This document shows, one piece after another, positions 25,579 through 33,640 of a stretch of DNA of 64,000 nt. The notes beneath the pieces are model-generated. The model was given only the letters and a program-made list of their open reading frames with translations, was not told the origin of the DNA and did no database searches. A program made the translations under genes and the position numbers. The number at the start of each line of letters is the position of its first letter. Position 1 is the first letter of the stretch. This stretch comes from GCA-2731375 sp964590195 (lineage in GTDB: Bacteria > Pseudomonadota > Alphaproteobacteria > GCA-2731375): assembly GCA_964590195.1 (NCBI GenBank), contig CAZPWJ010000001.1, positions 124,001 to 188,000 of the forward strand. Direction: 5' to 3'.

Positions 25579-26472
25579 TCAAAGGATCGGCACCGGTTTG
25601 TTTCGCAGTCCCGACAACGCGTTGCCGGCGATTGCGGCCATCAGCACAGCGCCGCCCAGCAACGTAAAGACCCCCGCCGTTTCGCCCAGGAACAGCCAGA
25701 CCCAGAACGGGCCCAGCACGACTTCCGTCATGGACAGAAGGGCTAGTTCCGCCGCCGGGACGGCGCGTGAACCGGTGGTATAGATCACCATTCCCGCGCC
25801 AACCTGGAATACTCCCAAGGCGGCGGCGATCAGGACATCCCGTATCGGCAGGACCAGCGAATAGCCGGCCGATAGGCAAACCCCCGCCGCTATGACGATC
25901 GCAAAGAGGCCGGCCAGGAAAACCGTTGGCATCATATCCTCGACCTTGCGCCAGCGCAGCGTGATGGTGAAGACGGCAAACCCCAAGGCAGAGATCAGTG
26001 CCGCTATGTTGCCGGCCATATGGCCCAGCGAGATGCCTTCCCAGACCATGATGGCGATACCGGCGCTGGCGGCGACCATCGCCCACCAGGTCGCGGTGCG
26101 CACCCGTTCGCGCAATATGAACAGGCCGAGCAACGCAGCCATGAACGGTGCCGCGGCAAACAGGAACATGGCATTGGCCACCGTCGTCTCCTGTATGGCC
26201 AGAATACCGCCCGTAAAGGCAAAGACCAGCGCCACGCCGCCGATAAGACCGGCCATGCCAACCTTGCGAACCACCTGAAACGGTTTGCCGCCCGAACGCA
26301 GCGCAATGACCAGAAGCAGAAACGGTGCCAGGAACAACGAACGGTAAAACAGGATCTGCCAGACATTGGCGGTCTCGATAAAGCGTATACCAAGGCCCAT
26401 GGACGACCAGCAGACGCCGGCGAACAAAACCAGGAATACGCCGTGGCGATAGCTAGGGGTGGAAAACAGCAT
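25579..26472 (-). CDS. EamA/DMT-family transporter
   Basis: From ATG 26472 (MLFSTPSYRHGVFLV) the protein has 297 residues and about 10 membrane segments in two EamA halves. Typical marks are GVCWSSMGLGIRFI in the first segment and LALLSMTEVVLGPFWVWLFLGE near the end. These inner-membrane proteins export or take up small metabolites. The frame upstream to 26646 is polar and not homologous. The gene is divergent from the ThDP gene at 26577, with about 104 bases between starts. Confidence 0.88.
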   Translation of the reverse strand: MLFSTPSYRHGVFLVLFAGVCWSSMGLGIRFIETANVWQILFYRSLFLAPFLLLVIALRSGGKPFQVVRKVGMAGLIGGVALVFAFTGGILAIQETTVANAMFLFAAAPFMAALLGLFILRERVRTATWWAMVAASAGIAIMVWEGISLGHMAGNIAALISALGFAVFTITLRWRKVEDMMPTVFLAGLFAIVIAAGVCLSAGYSLVLPIRDVLIAAALGVFQVGAGMVIYTTGSRAVPAAELALLSMTEVVLGPFWVWLFLGETAGVFTLLGGAVLMAAIAGNALSGLRNKPVPIL

Positions 26473-26576
26473 TTCCAGGAAACCTTCCGAGCAGCGATGA
26501 TCCCTACACCTTGGTGTGCTATGATCCGTTAGGAGAGGCCCATCGCCAGGATCGGGCCGGTTGAGGGGAGTAGACC

Positions 26577-28229
26577 ATGAACGGCATCGACTACATAACG
26601 CAAATTTTGAAGCAAGAAGGCGTCGAATGGCTGTCCTGTTTCCCATCCAACCCGTTGATTTCAGCGGCGGCGCGGGAGGGTATCCGTCCCATCGCCTTTC
26701 GCCACGAGCGCGGCGCGGTCATGGCCGCCGACGGCTACAGCCGTATCAGTGACCGGCAACGCTTTGGCGTGGTCGCGGTGCAGGCCCAGGCCGGGGCGGA
26801 AAATGTCATGGGCGGGCTGTCCCAGGCCTATGCGGACAATATTCCCATTCTGGTCATGTTGGGCGGCAACAATCTGAACCAGATCTCGGTGCGGCCGAAT
26901 TTCTCCGCCGTGCAGAAATACCAGGGCTGGGCCAAACAGATCGAGGCAATCTATACGCCAGATCAGGTCGGCGATGTCATGCGCCGTGCCTTTCATGCCC
27001 TGCGCAACGGCACCCCGGGCCCGGTGGTGGTGGAACTGACCGGCGATGTCTGCGCCCAAGAGGTTCCCGAAGCCGCGCAAAATTACCAATCGCCAAAACT
27101 AGCCCGGCAGGCACCCGAGGGCGGCGACATCGCGGCGGCGGCCAAGGCCTTGCTCGACGCCAAGAAGCCAATGATCTGGGCCGGTGCCGGAGTGCTGTTC
27201 TCGGGCGCCACGGATGCCCTGCGGGAACTGGCTGAGCTAACCGCCACGCCCGTCTTCACCACGATGCCCGGCAAGTCGGCCATTGACGAACGCCACCCCC
27301 TGGCTCTGGGCGCGGGCAGCGGCGCCACCACCCTGGCGGCGCACCGCTGGCTGACCGACAGCGATGTTTTGCTGGCCCTGGGTTCCAGCCTGACGCGCAC
27401 GCCCTACGGCCAGCGGGTCAAGCCCGGCAAGTTCCTGATCCACAACTCCATCAATCCCGATGACATCAACAAGGATGAAGCGGCGGATATCGGCTTAATC
27501 GGCGACACTCTGTTGACCATCCAGGCTCTGATCGAGGCGGTTAAGGCCCAGACGGGCGGCAAGGGCGCCGAAGATAGAGCGCAAGTCGAAGGAGAGGTCG
27601 CCGCCGTCAAGGCCGAATGGATGGCGGAATGGACACCGGCCCTGACCTCGGATGACGAGCCATTGACCTATTACCGGGTCATTCACGAAATCAATCAAAA
27701 CCTGGATCTGGAAAACAGCATCGTTACCCACGATGCCGGCGCGCCGCGTGATTCCATCGTGCCGTTCCATAACGCCACCACGCCGCACAGCTTTATCGGC
27801 TGGGGCAAGACCACCCATCTTGGTTTCGGTATACCTCTGATGATCGGCGCCAAGATGGCCCAACCTGATAAATTCTGCCTCAATCTGATGGGCGACGGCG
27901 CGTTCGGCATGTCCGGCACCGACATTGAAACGGCGGCCCGCTCGGGCGCCGCCATTACCACGGTGCTACTCAACAACAGCGCCATGGCGACCTATTCCGG
28001 CCCGACCCAGGGCGCCATCGGGCCTGAGGCGCGGGAGCGTTACGGTGTATCCCACATGCAGGGCGATTATGCCAAGATTGCCGAGGGCATGGGCGCCGTC
28101 GGCATCAAGGTCAGCAAGGTCGGCGAAATGGCGGCGGCGCTGAAGGAAGCGCAACGCCTGAACGCCGATGGCAAAACCGTGCTGATCGACGTGGATGCCA
28201 ACGTGGAAGACCGCCGCTCTAGATTTTAG
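26577..28229 (+). CDS. Thiamine diphosphate-requiring enzyme (acetolactate synthase-like)
   Basis: A 550-residue ThDP enzyme with Glu44 (FRHERGAVMAADGYSR), the PYR-domain run VQAQAGAENVMGGLSQAY, and the PP-domain cofactor motif LMGDGAFGMSGTDIETA...LLNNSAMATY. It is clearly a different paralog from those at 10040 and 22116. No regulatory subunit is adjacent. It overlaps the convergent TauD-type gene by four bases at the stops. The substrate is unknown; neighbours suggest catabolism rather than branched-chain amino-acid synthesis. Confidence 0.88.
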   Translation: MNGIDYITQILKQEGVEWLSCFPSNPLISAAAREGIRPIAFRHERGAVMAADGYSRISDRQRFGVVAVQAQAGAENVMGGLSQAYADNIPILVMLGGNNLNQISVRPNFSAVQKYQGWAKQIEAIYTPDQVGDVMRRAFHALRNGTPGPVVVELTGDVCAQEVPEAAQNYQSPKLARQAPEGGDIAAAAKALLDAKKPMIWAGAGVLFSGATDALRELAELTATPVFTTMPGKSAIDERHPLALGAGSGATTLAAHRWLTDSDVLLALGSSLTRTPYGQRVKPGKFLIHNSINPDDINKDEAADIGLIGDTLLTIQALIEAVKAQTGGKGAEDRAQVEGEVAAVKAEWMAEWTPALTSDDEPLTYYRVIHEINQNLDLENSIVTHDAGAPRDSIVPFHNATTPHSFIGWGKTTHLGFGIPLMIGAKMAQPDKFCLNLMGDGAFGMSGTDIETAARSGAAITTVLLNNSAMATYSGPTQGAIGPEARERYGVSHMQGDYAKIAEGMGAVGIKVSKVGEMAAALKEAQRLNADGKTVLIDVDANVEDRRSRF

Positions 28230-29089
28230 GTGACGACGTAGTTCGGAATGCCGCTTGAAATAGTGGTGCGCTGCATCAGGCGTTGATGCTGCGCCGTATC
28301 GTATGCGGTGGCTCGATGTACGGTGGCCTGGTTATCCCAGACGATGACATCTCCCGCGCGCCATTCATGGCGATAGCTGTTTTCGGGCCGCGTCGCCCGC
28401 GCCAGCAGATCATCCAACAGGGCGCGGCTTTCGTCTTCCGGCCAGCCCACGACGCATTTGGCGTGAACGCCAATCATTACGGATTTTTCGCCGCCTGCCT
28501 GGTTGCTGCGCACCAGACGATGGCGGACGGGGGCCATATGGGCCAATTCCTCCGCCGTGAAGGTGAAGCCGGCCAGGCTGCGGGAATAGGCAAAATCGTG
28601 CTCGATTTCCAGATCCTCGATCTCAGCCTTTTGCCTTTCACTGAGCGAGGCATAGGCGGCCCTGGTAGAGGCGAATTCCGTCGCGCCGCCCTCGGGCGGC
28701 ACGATGCGCGCGGTCAGCACCGAACATAACGAGGGCACCGCCTTGAAGGTGCTGTCGGCGTGCCAGAACATATTGGCCTTTTGATAGAACATACGCCGGT
28801 CATTCGCCGGAATGACCTCGCCGGATTTGATGTCCAGATTCGATTGCCGCGCGAAGGGCGTGCCCGAGCCCGGATTGACGCCCCGCGTACCTTCCAATGG
28901 CCCGAACCATTCGCTGAATTCGATCTGCTGTTCGTCGGTCATCGCCTGACCGGAAAATACCAGGACAAGATGTTCATCAAAGGCCGCCCGAATTTCCGCG
29001 AAAGCAGCTTCATCAAGCGGCTGATTGATATCGACGCCGGAGATCCGGGCGCCGAACACGGGCGATATGGGGTCAATGGTCAGGGGCAT
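28226..29089 (-). CDS. TauD/TfdA-family 2-oxoglutarate dioxygenase
   Basis: The 287-residue protein shows the iron-binding facial triad: HAD in MFWHADSTFKAVP near residue 110 and the distal His in ATVHRATAYD near 260, followed by the Arg (QRLMQRTT) that binds 2-oxoglutarate. Family members hydroxylate taurine, aryloxyacetates such as 2,4-D, or alkyl sulfates. The start at 29089 fits the family N-terminus (PLTIDPISPVFGARISGVD). The C-terminal four bases overlap the ThDP gene. The substrate is unknown; a 2,4-D-like or sulfonate role is speculation. Confidence 0.9.
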   Translation of the reverse strand: MPLTIDPISPVFGARISGVDINQPLDEAAFAEIRAAFDEHLVLVFSGQAMTDEQQIEFSEWFGPLEGTRGVNPGSGTPFARQSNLDIKSGEVIPANDRRMFYQKANMFWHADSTFKAVPSLCSVLTARIVPPEGGATEFASTRAAYASLSERQKAEIEDLEIEHDFAYSRSLAGFTFTAEELAHMAPVRHRLVRSNQAGGEKSVMIGVHAKCVVGWPEDESRALLDDLLARATRPENSYRHEWRAGDVIVWDNQATVHRATAYDTAQHQRLMQRTTISSGIPNYVVT

Positions 29090-29430
29090 GGGATCTCTTT
29101 CCGGCTAGGTGCGTGTATGGTCGGGACCGCGGGCGGCACAATTCTATCAGGATCCTGTAACAGTTCGATATTTTCCTGTTTCGATACCACAAGGCGGCGC
29201 CGGTTTTACCTTCGGCATCGGGCGCGCTATAGGCAAATGTTGGCAGGCTGAAGTTGACCCGGAGCGGACTCTATGAAAGTACATTGTCCATGGCGCAACT
29301 CTGCCGCTTACTTTCCATGCGCGCATTGCCCTATAAAGGCACGCTGTAAAAAGCGCCGGGCCGGTCATCCGGGCGCTGTCCACGGCGCCGACGGCCCCGC
29401 TTCGATAGGAACAACACTAGAGGTTTAACC
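29090..29430. other. Intergenic region between divergent genes
   Basis: About 340 bases separate the TauD-type start (minus) from the aldolase start (plus), so promoters for both are expected here. A tataaa at 29332-29337 with ttactt 18 bases upstream is a weak -10/-35 candidate for the aldolase. I see no hairpin, RNA gene or protein-like frame; the small minus-strand frame near 29150-29380 has no recognisable feature. Confidence 0.35.
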
Positions 29431-30198
29431 ATGCGACCCAACAAGATCAAACAGATGTGGCAAGACGGTAAGCACGCGAGCCTGGGTTGGCTCTCCATAT
29501 CCCATGGCTTCACGGCCGAGGTTATGGCGCGTCAGGGTTTTGACGCCCTGTGTGTCGACTTGCAGCACGGCACAAACGAAATGAGCGATGTCTGGCCCCT
29601 GCTGCAGGCAATCTCACAGACGGATACGACCCCGTTCGTGCGCGTCGCATGGAACGAGCCGGCAGCCATTATGAGGGCCCTGGACCTGGGCGCTTACGGC
29701 ATCATCGTGCCGCTGGTCAATACGGCCGAGGAAGCGGCGATGGCGGTGGCCGCCTGCCGCTACCCGCCGGTGGGCATGCGTTCATCGGGACCCATCCGCG
29801 CGGCGCAATACGGCGGCGCCGACTACCAGGCCAATGCCAATGACGAGATCATCATCATGGCAATGATCGAGACTAAAGAAGGCCTTGCCAATCTGGATGC
29901 CATCTGCGCCACGCCGGGCCTGGACGCGGTCTATATCGGCCCGGCCGATCTGTCGTTCGCATTGGGTCTGGAACCGCGCGGTGATAATCCCGACCCAACC
30001 CATCTCGCTACCTGTGATAAAATCCTCGAGACAGCGCACAAGCATGGCATCAAGGCCGTCATGCACTGTGCCAGCGGGGCATTCGCTGCCGGCGCCATCA
30101 AGCGTGGTTTCGACATGGTGATGCTGACCTCCGATCTCGCCTGCATGATCGCCAGCGCAAAGCAGCAGCTCGAGCAGTTCAAGGCCGAAACCGCCTGA
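29431..30198 (+). CDS. HpcH/HpaI-family aldolase
   Basis: A 255-residue class II (metal-dependent) pyruvate aldolase of the HpcH/HpaI type. Diagnostic parts are FDALCVDLQHGTNEM, PFVRVAWNEP, GAYGIIVPLVNTAEEA, MAMIETKEGLANLDAI with the metal Glu, and AVYIGPADLSFALG with the metal Asp. Such enzymes reversibly split 4-hydroxy-2-oxo acids into pyruvate (or oxaloacetate) and an aldehyde. The length is standard. A stable hairpin follows the stop. Placed amid ThDP enzymes and dehydrogenases, it fits a 2-oxo-acid degradation theme. Confidence 0.92.
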   Translation: MRPNKIKQMWQDGKHASLGWLSISHGFTAEVMARQGFDALCVDLQHGTNEMSDVWPLLQAISQTDTTPFVRVAWNEPAAIMRALDLGAYGIIVPLVNTAEEAAMAVAACRYPPVGMRSSGPIRAAQYGGADYQANANDEIIIMAMIETKEGLANLDAICATPGLDAVYIGPADLSFALGLEPRGDNPDPTHLATCDKILETAHKHGIKAVMHCASGAFAAGAIKRGFDMVMLTSDLACMIASAKQQLEQFKAETA

Positions 30199-30222
30199 GG
30201 ACGTTCGAATGGCGCATGCCGT

Positions 30223-30261
30223 TCCTTCCGTGCCGCAAAAATATCGCGCGGTGCGGAAGGA
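30223..30261 (+). terminator. Hairpin after the aldolase gene
   Basis: Arms 30223-30236 (tccttccgtgccgc) and 30248-30261 (gcggtgcggaagga) pair over 14 bp in RNA, with two G-U wobbles, around an 11-base AT-rich loop. It begins 25 bases after the aldolase stop and lies 49 bases before the rhodanese start. There is no U-run after it, so it may slow or partly stop transcription, or protect the mRNA end. Confidence 0.55.
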
Positions 30262-30309
30262 TCTCGGCAGACGCAATGGATGAATTGGAAGTCGAGGACG
30301 TAGAGGCGC

Positions 30310-30699
30310 ATGGGAATAATCGAACTTGCCGAACAGGCGCAAACCGAAATCAAGGCCATGCAGGTGGACGAGGCGCTGCCAAGGTACGCTGATGGCGATC
30401 TTGTCTTCGTTGATGTGCGGGATATTCGCGAGGTCGAAAAGAGCGGTACCATTAAAGGTGCACAAATTGCTCCGCGCGGCATGATCGAATTCTGGTTCGA
30501 CCCCGACAGCCCCTATCATCGGGATATCTATGGCGATGCCGGCAAGACCTATGTTCTGTTCTGCAATGCCGAATGGCGCTCGGCCCTATGCGCCAAATCA
30601 CTGCAGGACATGGGTATCAACAATGTAGCGCAGCTGTTCGGCGGACTGCCGGCATGGCGTGACGCCGGAGGGCCGACGGAAGAGAAAAAGCGAAAATAG
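30310..30699 (+). CDS. Rhodanese-like domain protein
   Basis: A 129-residue single rhodanese domain with FVDVRDIREVEKSGTIKGA in the middle and the active-site loop FCNAEWRSALCA holding Cys85. The protein moves sulfane sulfur or acts in detoxification or sulfur trafficking; single-domain forms have varied roles. The ending GGLPAWRDAGGP is typical. It is cytosolic. It follows the aldolase by about 110 bases with a hairpin in between, so it may have its own regulation. It is convergent with the DUF1028 gene. Confidence 0.88.
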   Translation: MGIIELAEQAQTEIKAMQVDEALPRYADGDLVFVDVRDIREVEKSGTIKGAQIAPRGMIEFWFDPDSPYHRDIYGDAGKTYVLFCNAEWRSALCAKSLQDMGINNVAQLFGGLPAWRDAGGPTEEKKRK

Positions 30700-30717
30700 T
30701 TTTAGCTGCGGCCCGCG

Positions 30718-31401
30718 TTAGCTTTTCGCCTCGGTTTGCCGCCAGACGTCGTCGCGGGGCATGTCGGGACTGCCGGGCCGGGTGTCGTAGTAGGGGATCA
30801 GCGGCTTGTAATGCTCGTACATGCGGCGCAGCTCGCCCACCGGTTCGTCATGCAGATCGGCGCGCAGGTCGATCCAAGCATAGCTGCGTTTGTTGACGAC
30901 CTTCAGGGCGGAGGAAAACTCGCCGCCCACCTGGCCGCCGGCGTCCCGGCCCGCTTCCAGACATTTCATCAGGCGGTCGCCAAGGTCCTCGCCCGCCGTG
31001 GCATCCCAGACATCGACCATGGCCGTGACCGTCTCCTCACCCGTCAGGCGGTTGCCCAGCGAGACGAAATCCTTTTTTGCCACATGGCCTTTCCAATCCT
31101 CGCTGTCCTGGCCGGTCCAGGCGGCGGTGCGGCCTTCCTGGTCAACCACCGCGACCTGGCGCCATTCACGGTAGGGATCATTGTCCGATAGTTCCTGCAA
31201 CACCTTGCCCGCGCCGTAGCCCATGGACAACAGATCCAGCCCCAGCGGCCCAAAGCGGGGATCGCCGTTGGCCTGCACCACCAGGGCGCCGACGCCCGGC
31301 TTCAGAAACGGGCATTTGGCGCCGATGGCGATGGGCCGGGTGGCGATGGCGATACCGAACATGCCGGTATCAGGGCAGCGGGCGATGACGGAATAGGTCA
31401 T
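30718..31401 (-). CDS. DUF1028-family protein (Ntn-hydrolase-like)
   Basis: The 227-residue protein begins MTYSVIARCPDTGMFGIA, then has GALVVQANGDPRFGPLGL and AWTGQDSEDWKGHVA, the pattern of DUF1028. The family has an Ntn-hydrolase-like fold and is often placed near peptidase or amino-acid genes; its reaction is not established. There is no signal peptide. It is transcribed opposite to the rhodanese gene, and downstream of the methyltransferase at 31484 on the same strand with 82 bases between. Its substrate is unknown. Confidence 0.85.
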   Translation of the reverse strand: MTYSVIARCPDTGMFGIAIATRPIAIGAKCPFLKPGVGALVVQANGDPRFGPLGLDLLSMGYGAGKVLQELSDNDPYREWRQVAVVDQEGRTAAWTGQDSEDWKGHVAKKDFVSLGNRLTGEETVTAMVDVWDATAGEDLGDRLMKCLEAGRDAGGQVGGEFSSALKVVNKRSYAWIDLRADLHDEPVGELRRMYEHYKPLIPYYDTRPGSPDMPRDDVWRQTEAKS

Positions 31402-31483
31402 AAAAAATCCTCAACAACGCTAGGAACAGGAATTCGATGTCCCATGACGGTAGCGAATTTTGCCCATAATAGGCAGCGCTTTT

Positions 31484-32413
31484 TCAGGCCGCCGCCACCA
31501 CCAGGCCGTGCGCCATGTTGACCTTGGAGGGCAGATCATCGGTGACGAATACAGGCGCCAGGCCATAACCCGGCAGATCCCGCAGACGGCAGGCGAAATA
31601 ATCCTGGGCGACGATATAGTTGCGCCGCATGCCCCATCGGTTCCAATCGCGGAAGGCCTCGACCATGGCCACGTGGCCGTTGGATACGCGCTTTATCTGC
31701 GCCATCACCGACCCGCGAATGGCTTCCATCTGCTCCAGGGCGGAGATGGAATAAACCAGATCAAAGCTATTGTTGTCATAGGGCAGCTCCGCCGCGTTGC
31801 CCTGGCGTACCTGGAGACGGCGGTGGGCCGTGGGGTCCTGGCTGGGTTCGGGGGAATAGTCCAACAGATATTGCGGCAAGTTATCCTGGGCCGCCCAGTC
31901 CTGGATCGCCTTGATGCCGCTGGCCGTCAGATCAATGCCGTGGAAGGTGATGTCCGGAAAGCGGGCCGCCAGGACGAACAGATTGATACCCATGCCGCAG
32001 CCCACCTCCAGCACGGATCTGGGCTGCAAAGCGTCAATCACCCGCATCATATGCAGCAGATGTACGCGTTTTAGGCCCGGCGCGCCGGCCAGCATGCGCC
32101 GCTGGCCCCAAGAAATGGGCACGGCGCGGGCGTTGGTATCAACCAGATGCGCCAATGGGGTTTCATCCCAGGTTTTTCCGTAGACCTGTTGTACCACCTC
32201 GGGCGCACGGCGGCCGCCGTCCAGCCAGCCGAGGAACTGGCGCCGCAGGCGCCGCTTAAGGATTTTTCTGCCCCGGCCAGTCAACAGGGCCTGCCATTCG
32301 CGGTCATCTTCAGGGCCTATTTCGCGGGCTATGAAAGGCGCGAAAGTCTCGGCGGCACGGTGCTGGGCGAGGTGGAGATCAAGGCTTTGAACAGGGCTGG
32401 GCATTCGGCGCAT
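31484..32413 (-). CDS. Class I SAM-dependent methyltransferase
   Basis: The 309-residue protein has an Arg-rich N-terminal region, then the SAM-binding core: SVLEVGCGMGINLFVLAA (motif I), DITFHGIDLTASGI (motif II region) and ELPYDNNSFDLVYSISAL. It likely methylates a small molecule, lipid or glycan; the acceptor is unknown. It diverges from the methyltransferase at 32536 with about 122 bases between starts, and both probably belong to the surface-glycan cluster. Confidence 0.82.
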   Translation of the reverse strand: MRRMPSPVQSLDLHLAQHRAAETFAPFIAREIGPEDDREWQALLTGRGRKILKRRLRRQFLGWLDGGRRAPEVVQQVYGKTWDETPLAHLVDTNARAVPISWGQRRMLAGAPGLKRVHLLHMMRVIDALQPRSVLEVGCGMGINLFVLAARFPDITFHGIDLTASGIKAIQDWAAQDNLPQYLLDYSPEPSQDPTAHRRLQVRQGNAAELPYDNNSFDLVYSISALEQMEAIRGSVMAQIKRVSNGHVAMVEAFRDWNRWGMRRNYIVAQDYFACRLRDLPGYGLAPVFVTDDLPSKVNMAHGLVVAAA

Positions 32414-32440
32414 CCGTGACGGGGCGTAAATTGGGACCGA

Positions 32441-32455
32441 ACAATGCTATATTGT
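32441..32455. promoter_or_regulatory. Small palindrome between divergent methyltransferase genes
   Basis: acaat-gctat-attgt at 32441-32455 is a 15-base inverted repeat in the AT-rich part of the divergent intergenic region (32414-32535). It could be an operator or overlap a -10 element (tatatt 32448-32453). I found no good -35 partner. Confidence 0.3.
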
Positions 32456-32535
32456 GCAGGCATTGCTTGCATCAAGTTCATTGAAGGCCTAAATCAGCCG
32501 CGACTGGGTAATGATACTAAAATGAGTCCGACGAC

Positions 32536-33630
32536 ATGAGCGCGCCTCAAAAGAAACAGAAGAACATGCCGGCCATCGCGTTGACACCGGGCGATGTGAT
32601 CCCGCACGCGCGCTGTCCGGTCTGCGGCGGCAACGATCTGGTGCCCTATTTCGAACTGACCTTTCATCAGATCACCATTCCCTATCAGCGCTGCCGCGGC
32701 TGTGACCTGGTATTTATGAACCCGGTGCCCAATCAGGACTGGTATGACCGCCTGTATGGCCAGGCCTTTTGGGAGACCAAGTCGGCCAAGTCGGCGCCGG
32801 AACAGACTCAAGCCCGGCAAAAACAGCTGGTCAAGGAATTACAGCGCACGGACAAGCTGTGCGCCAGCCTTGATGCCGCCGGCTGCAGCCCCAAACCCGG
32901 CGCCCGGTTGCTGGAGATTGGCTGCGCCTTTGGCCTGATCATCAGCTCCATCGCGGAACATTATCAGGCGGAAGCGTTCGGCGTGGAACCTTCCGAGTTG
33001 GCCGCCGGTTTCGCCCAGACCCTGGGCGGCGTGGAGATCATCGCCCCGACAATCGATCAGTTGAGCGAGATGGAACCGGAGGCGGAGCAGAAAATGGACG
33101 TGATCCTGTTCTCCCATGTCATGGAGAACGTGGTCGATCTGAACAAAGTCTTCAAAGCCATCGACCGCTGGTTGGCACCGGATGGCGTGGTCTTGATGGA
33201 AACGCCCAATTCCACGGTGCAAAATTCTACGCACATCTATCATCCCTATTGCTTCTCGCAGGATTCCCTGCGGCAGCTGTATGGTGGCAATGGCTTCGAG
33301 ATCATCTCGTTGCGCGCCTCGGGCCGGCCCAGTTCGGCCTTGCTGCCGCGCTATTTGACCCTTGTGGCAAGACGCGGCACGGGCGCGGCGCAGGCAGCTC
33401 CCTCAGGCCCGAACAGTGGCTTTGACCGCCGGTTGGGCCATGGTTGGCGCCAGGCCATCAAACGCACGCCCCTGGTGCTGGTCGACCGTATTCTAACCTC
33501 GCTGCTGTATGCCCCCGATGAAGCAGCCAAGCGGCGCGCAGCTGATCTGGCCCAGGCTCATCTTGATGGTGCGCATCTTGCCGGCGCGCGTCCTTCCGGC
33601 GCCCATGCGGCTGATGAAGACGGCGGATAA
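32536..33630 (+). CDS. SAM-dependent methyltransferase with N-terminal zinc ribbon
   Basis: A 364-residue protein with an N-terminal zinc ribbon, Cys-x2-Cys (RCPVCGGND) and Cys-x2-Cys (RCRGCDLVF), then a class I methyltransferase core with RLLEIGCAFGLIISSIAEH. Such proteins often C-methylate sugars in deoxysugar or glycan clusters. The C-terminal part has an Ala- and Ala-His-rich tail (AHLDGAHLAGARPSGAHA). It leads into the ABC transporter gene, 10 bases apart, as the first gene of the glycan cluster. The exact acceptor is unknown. Confidence 0.82.
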   Translation: MSAPQKKQKNMPAIALTPGDVIPHARCPVCGGNDLVPYFELTFHQITIPYQRCRGCDLVFMNPVPNQDWYDRLYGQAFWETKSAKSAPEQTQARQKQLVKELQRTDKLCASLDAAGCSPKPGARLLEIGCAFGLIISSIAEHYQAEAFGVEPSELAAGFAQTLGGVEIIAPTIDQLSEMEPEAEQKMDVILFSHVMENVVDLNKVFKAIDRWLAPDGVVLMETPNSTVQNSTHIYHPYCFSQDSLRQLYGGNGFEIISLRASGRPSSALLPRYLTLVARRGTGAAQAAPSGPNSGFDRRLGHGWRQAIKRTPLVLVDRILTSLLYAPDEAAKRRAADLAQAHLDGAHLAGARPSGAHAADEDGG

Positions 33631-33640
33631 TGCACTAGCC

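Noticed and set aside
29147..29383. Small minus-strand gene in the 29.1-29.4 kb gap
   Set aside because: No ribosome site, motif or plausible composition; the gap is better explained as a divergent promoter region.
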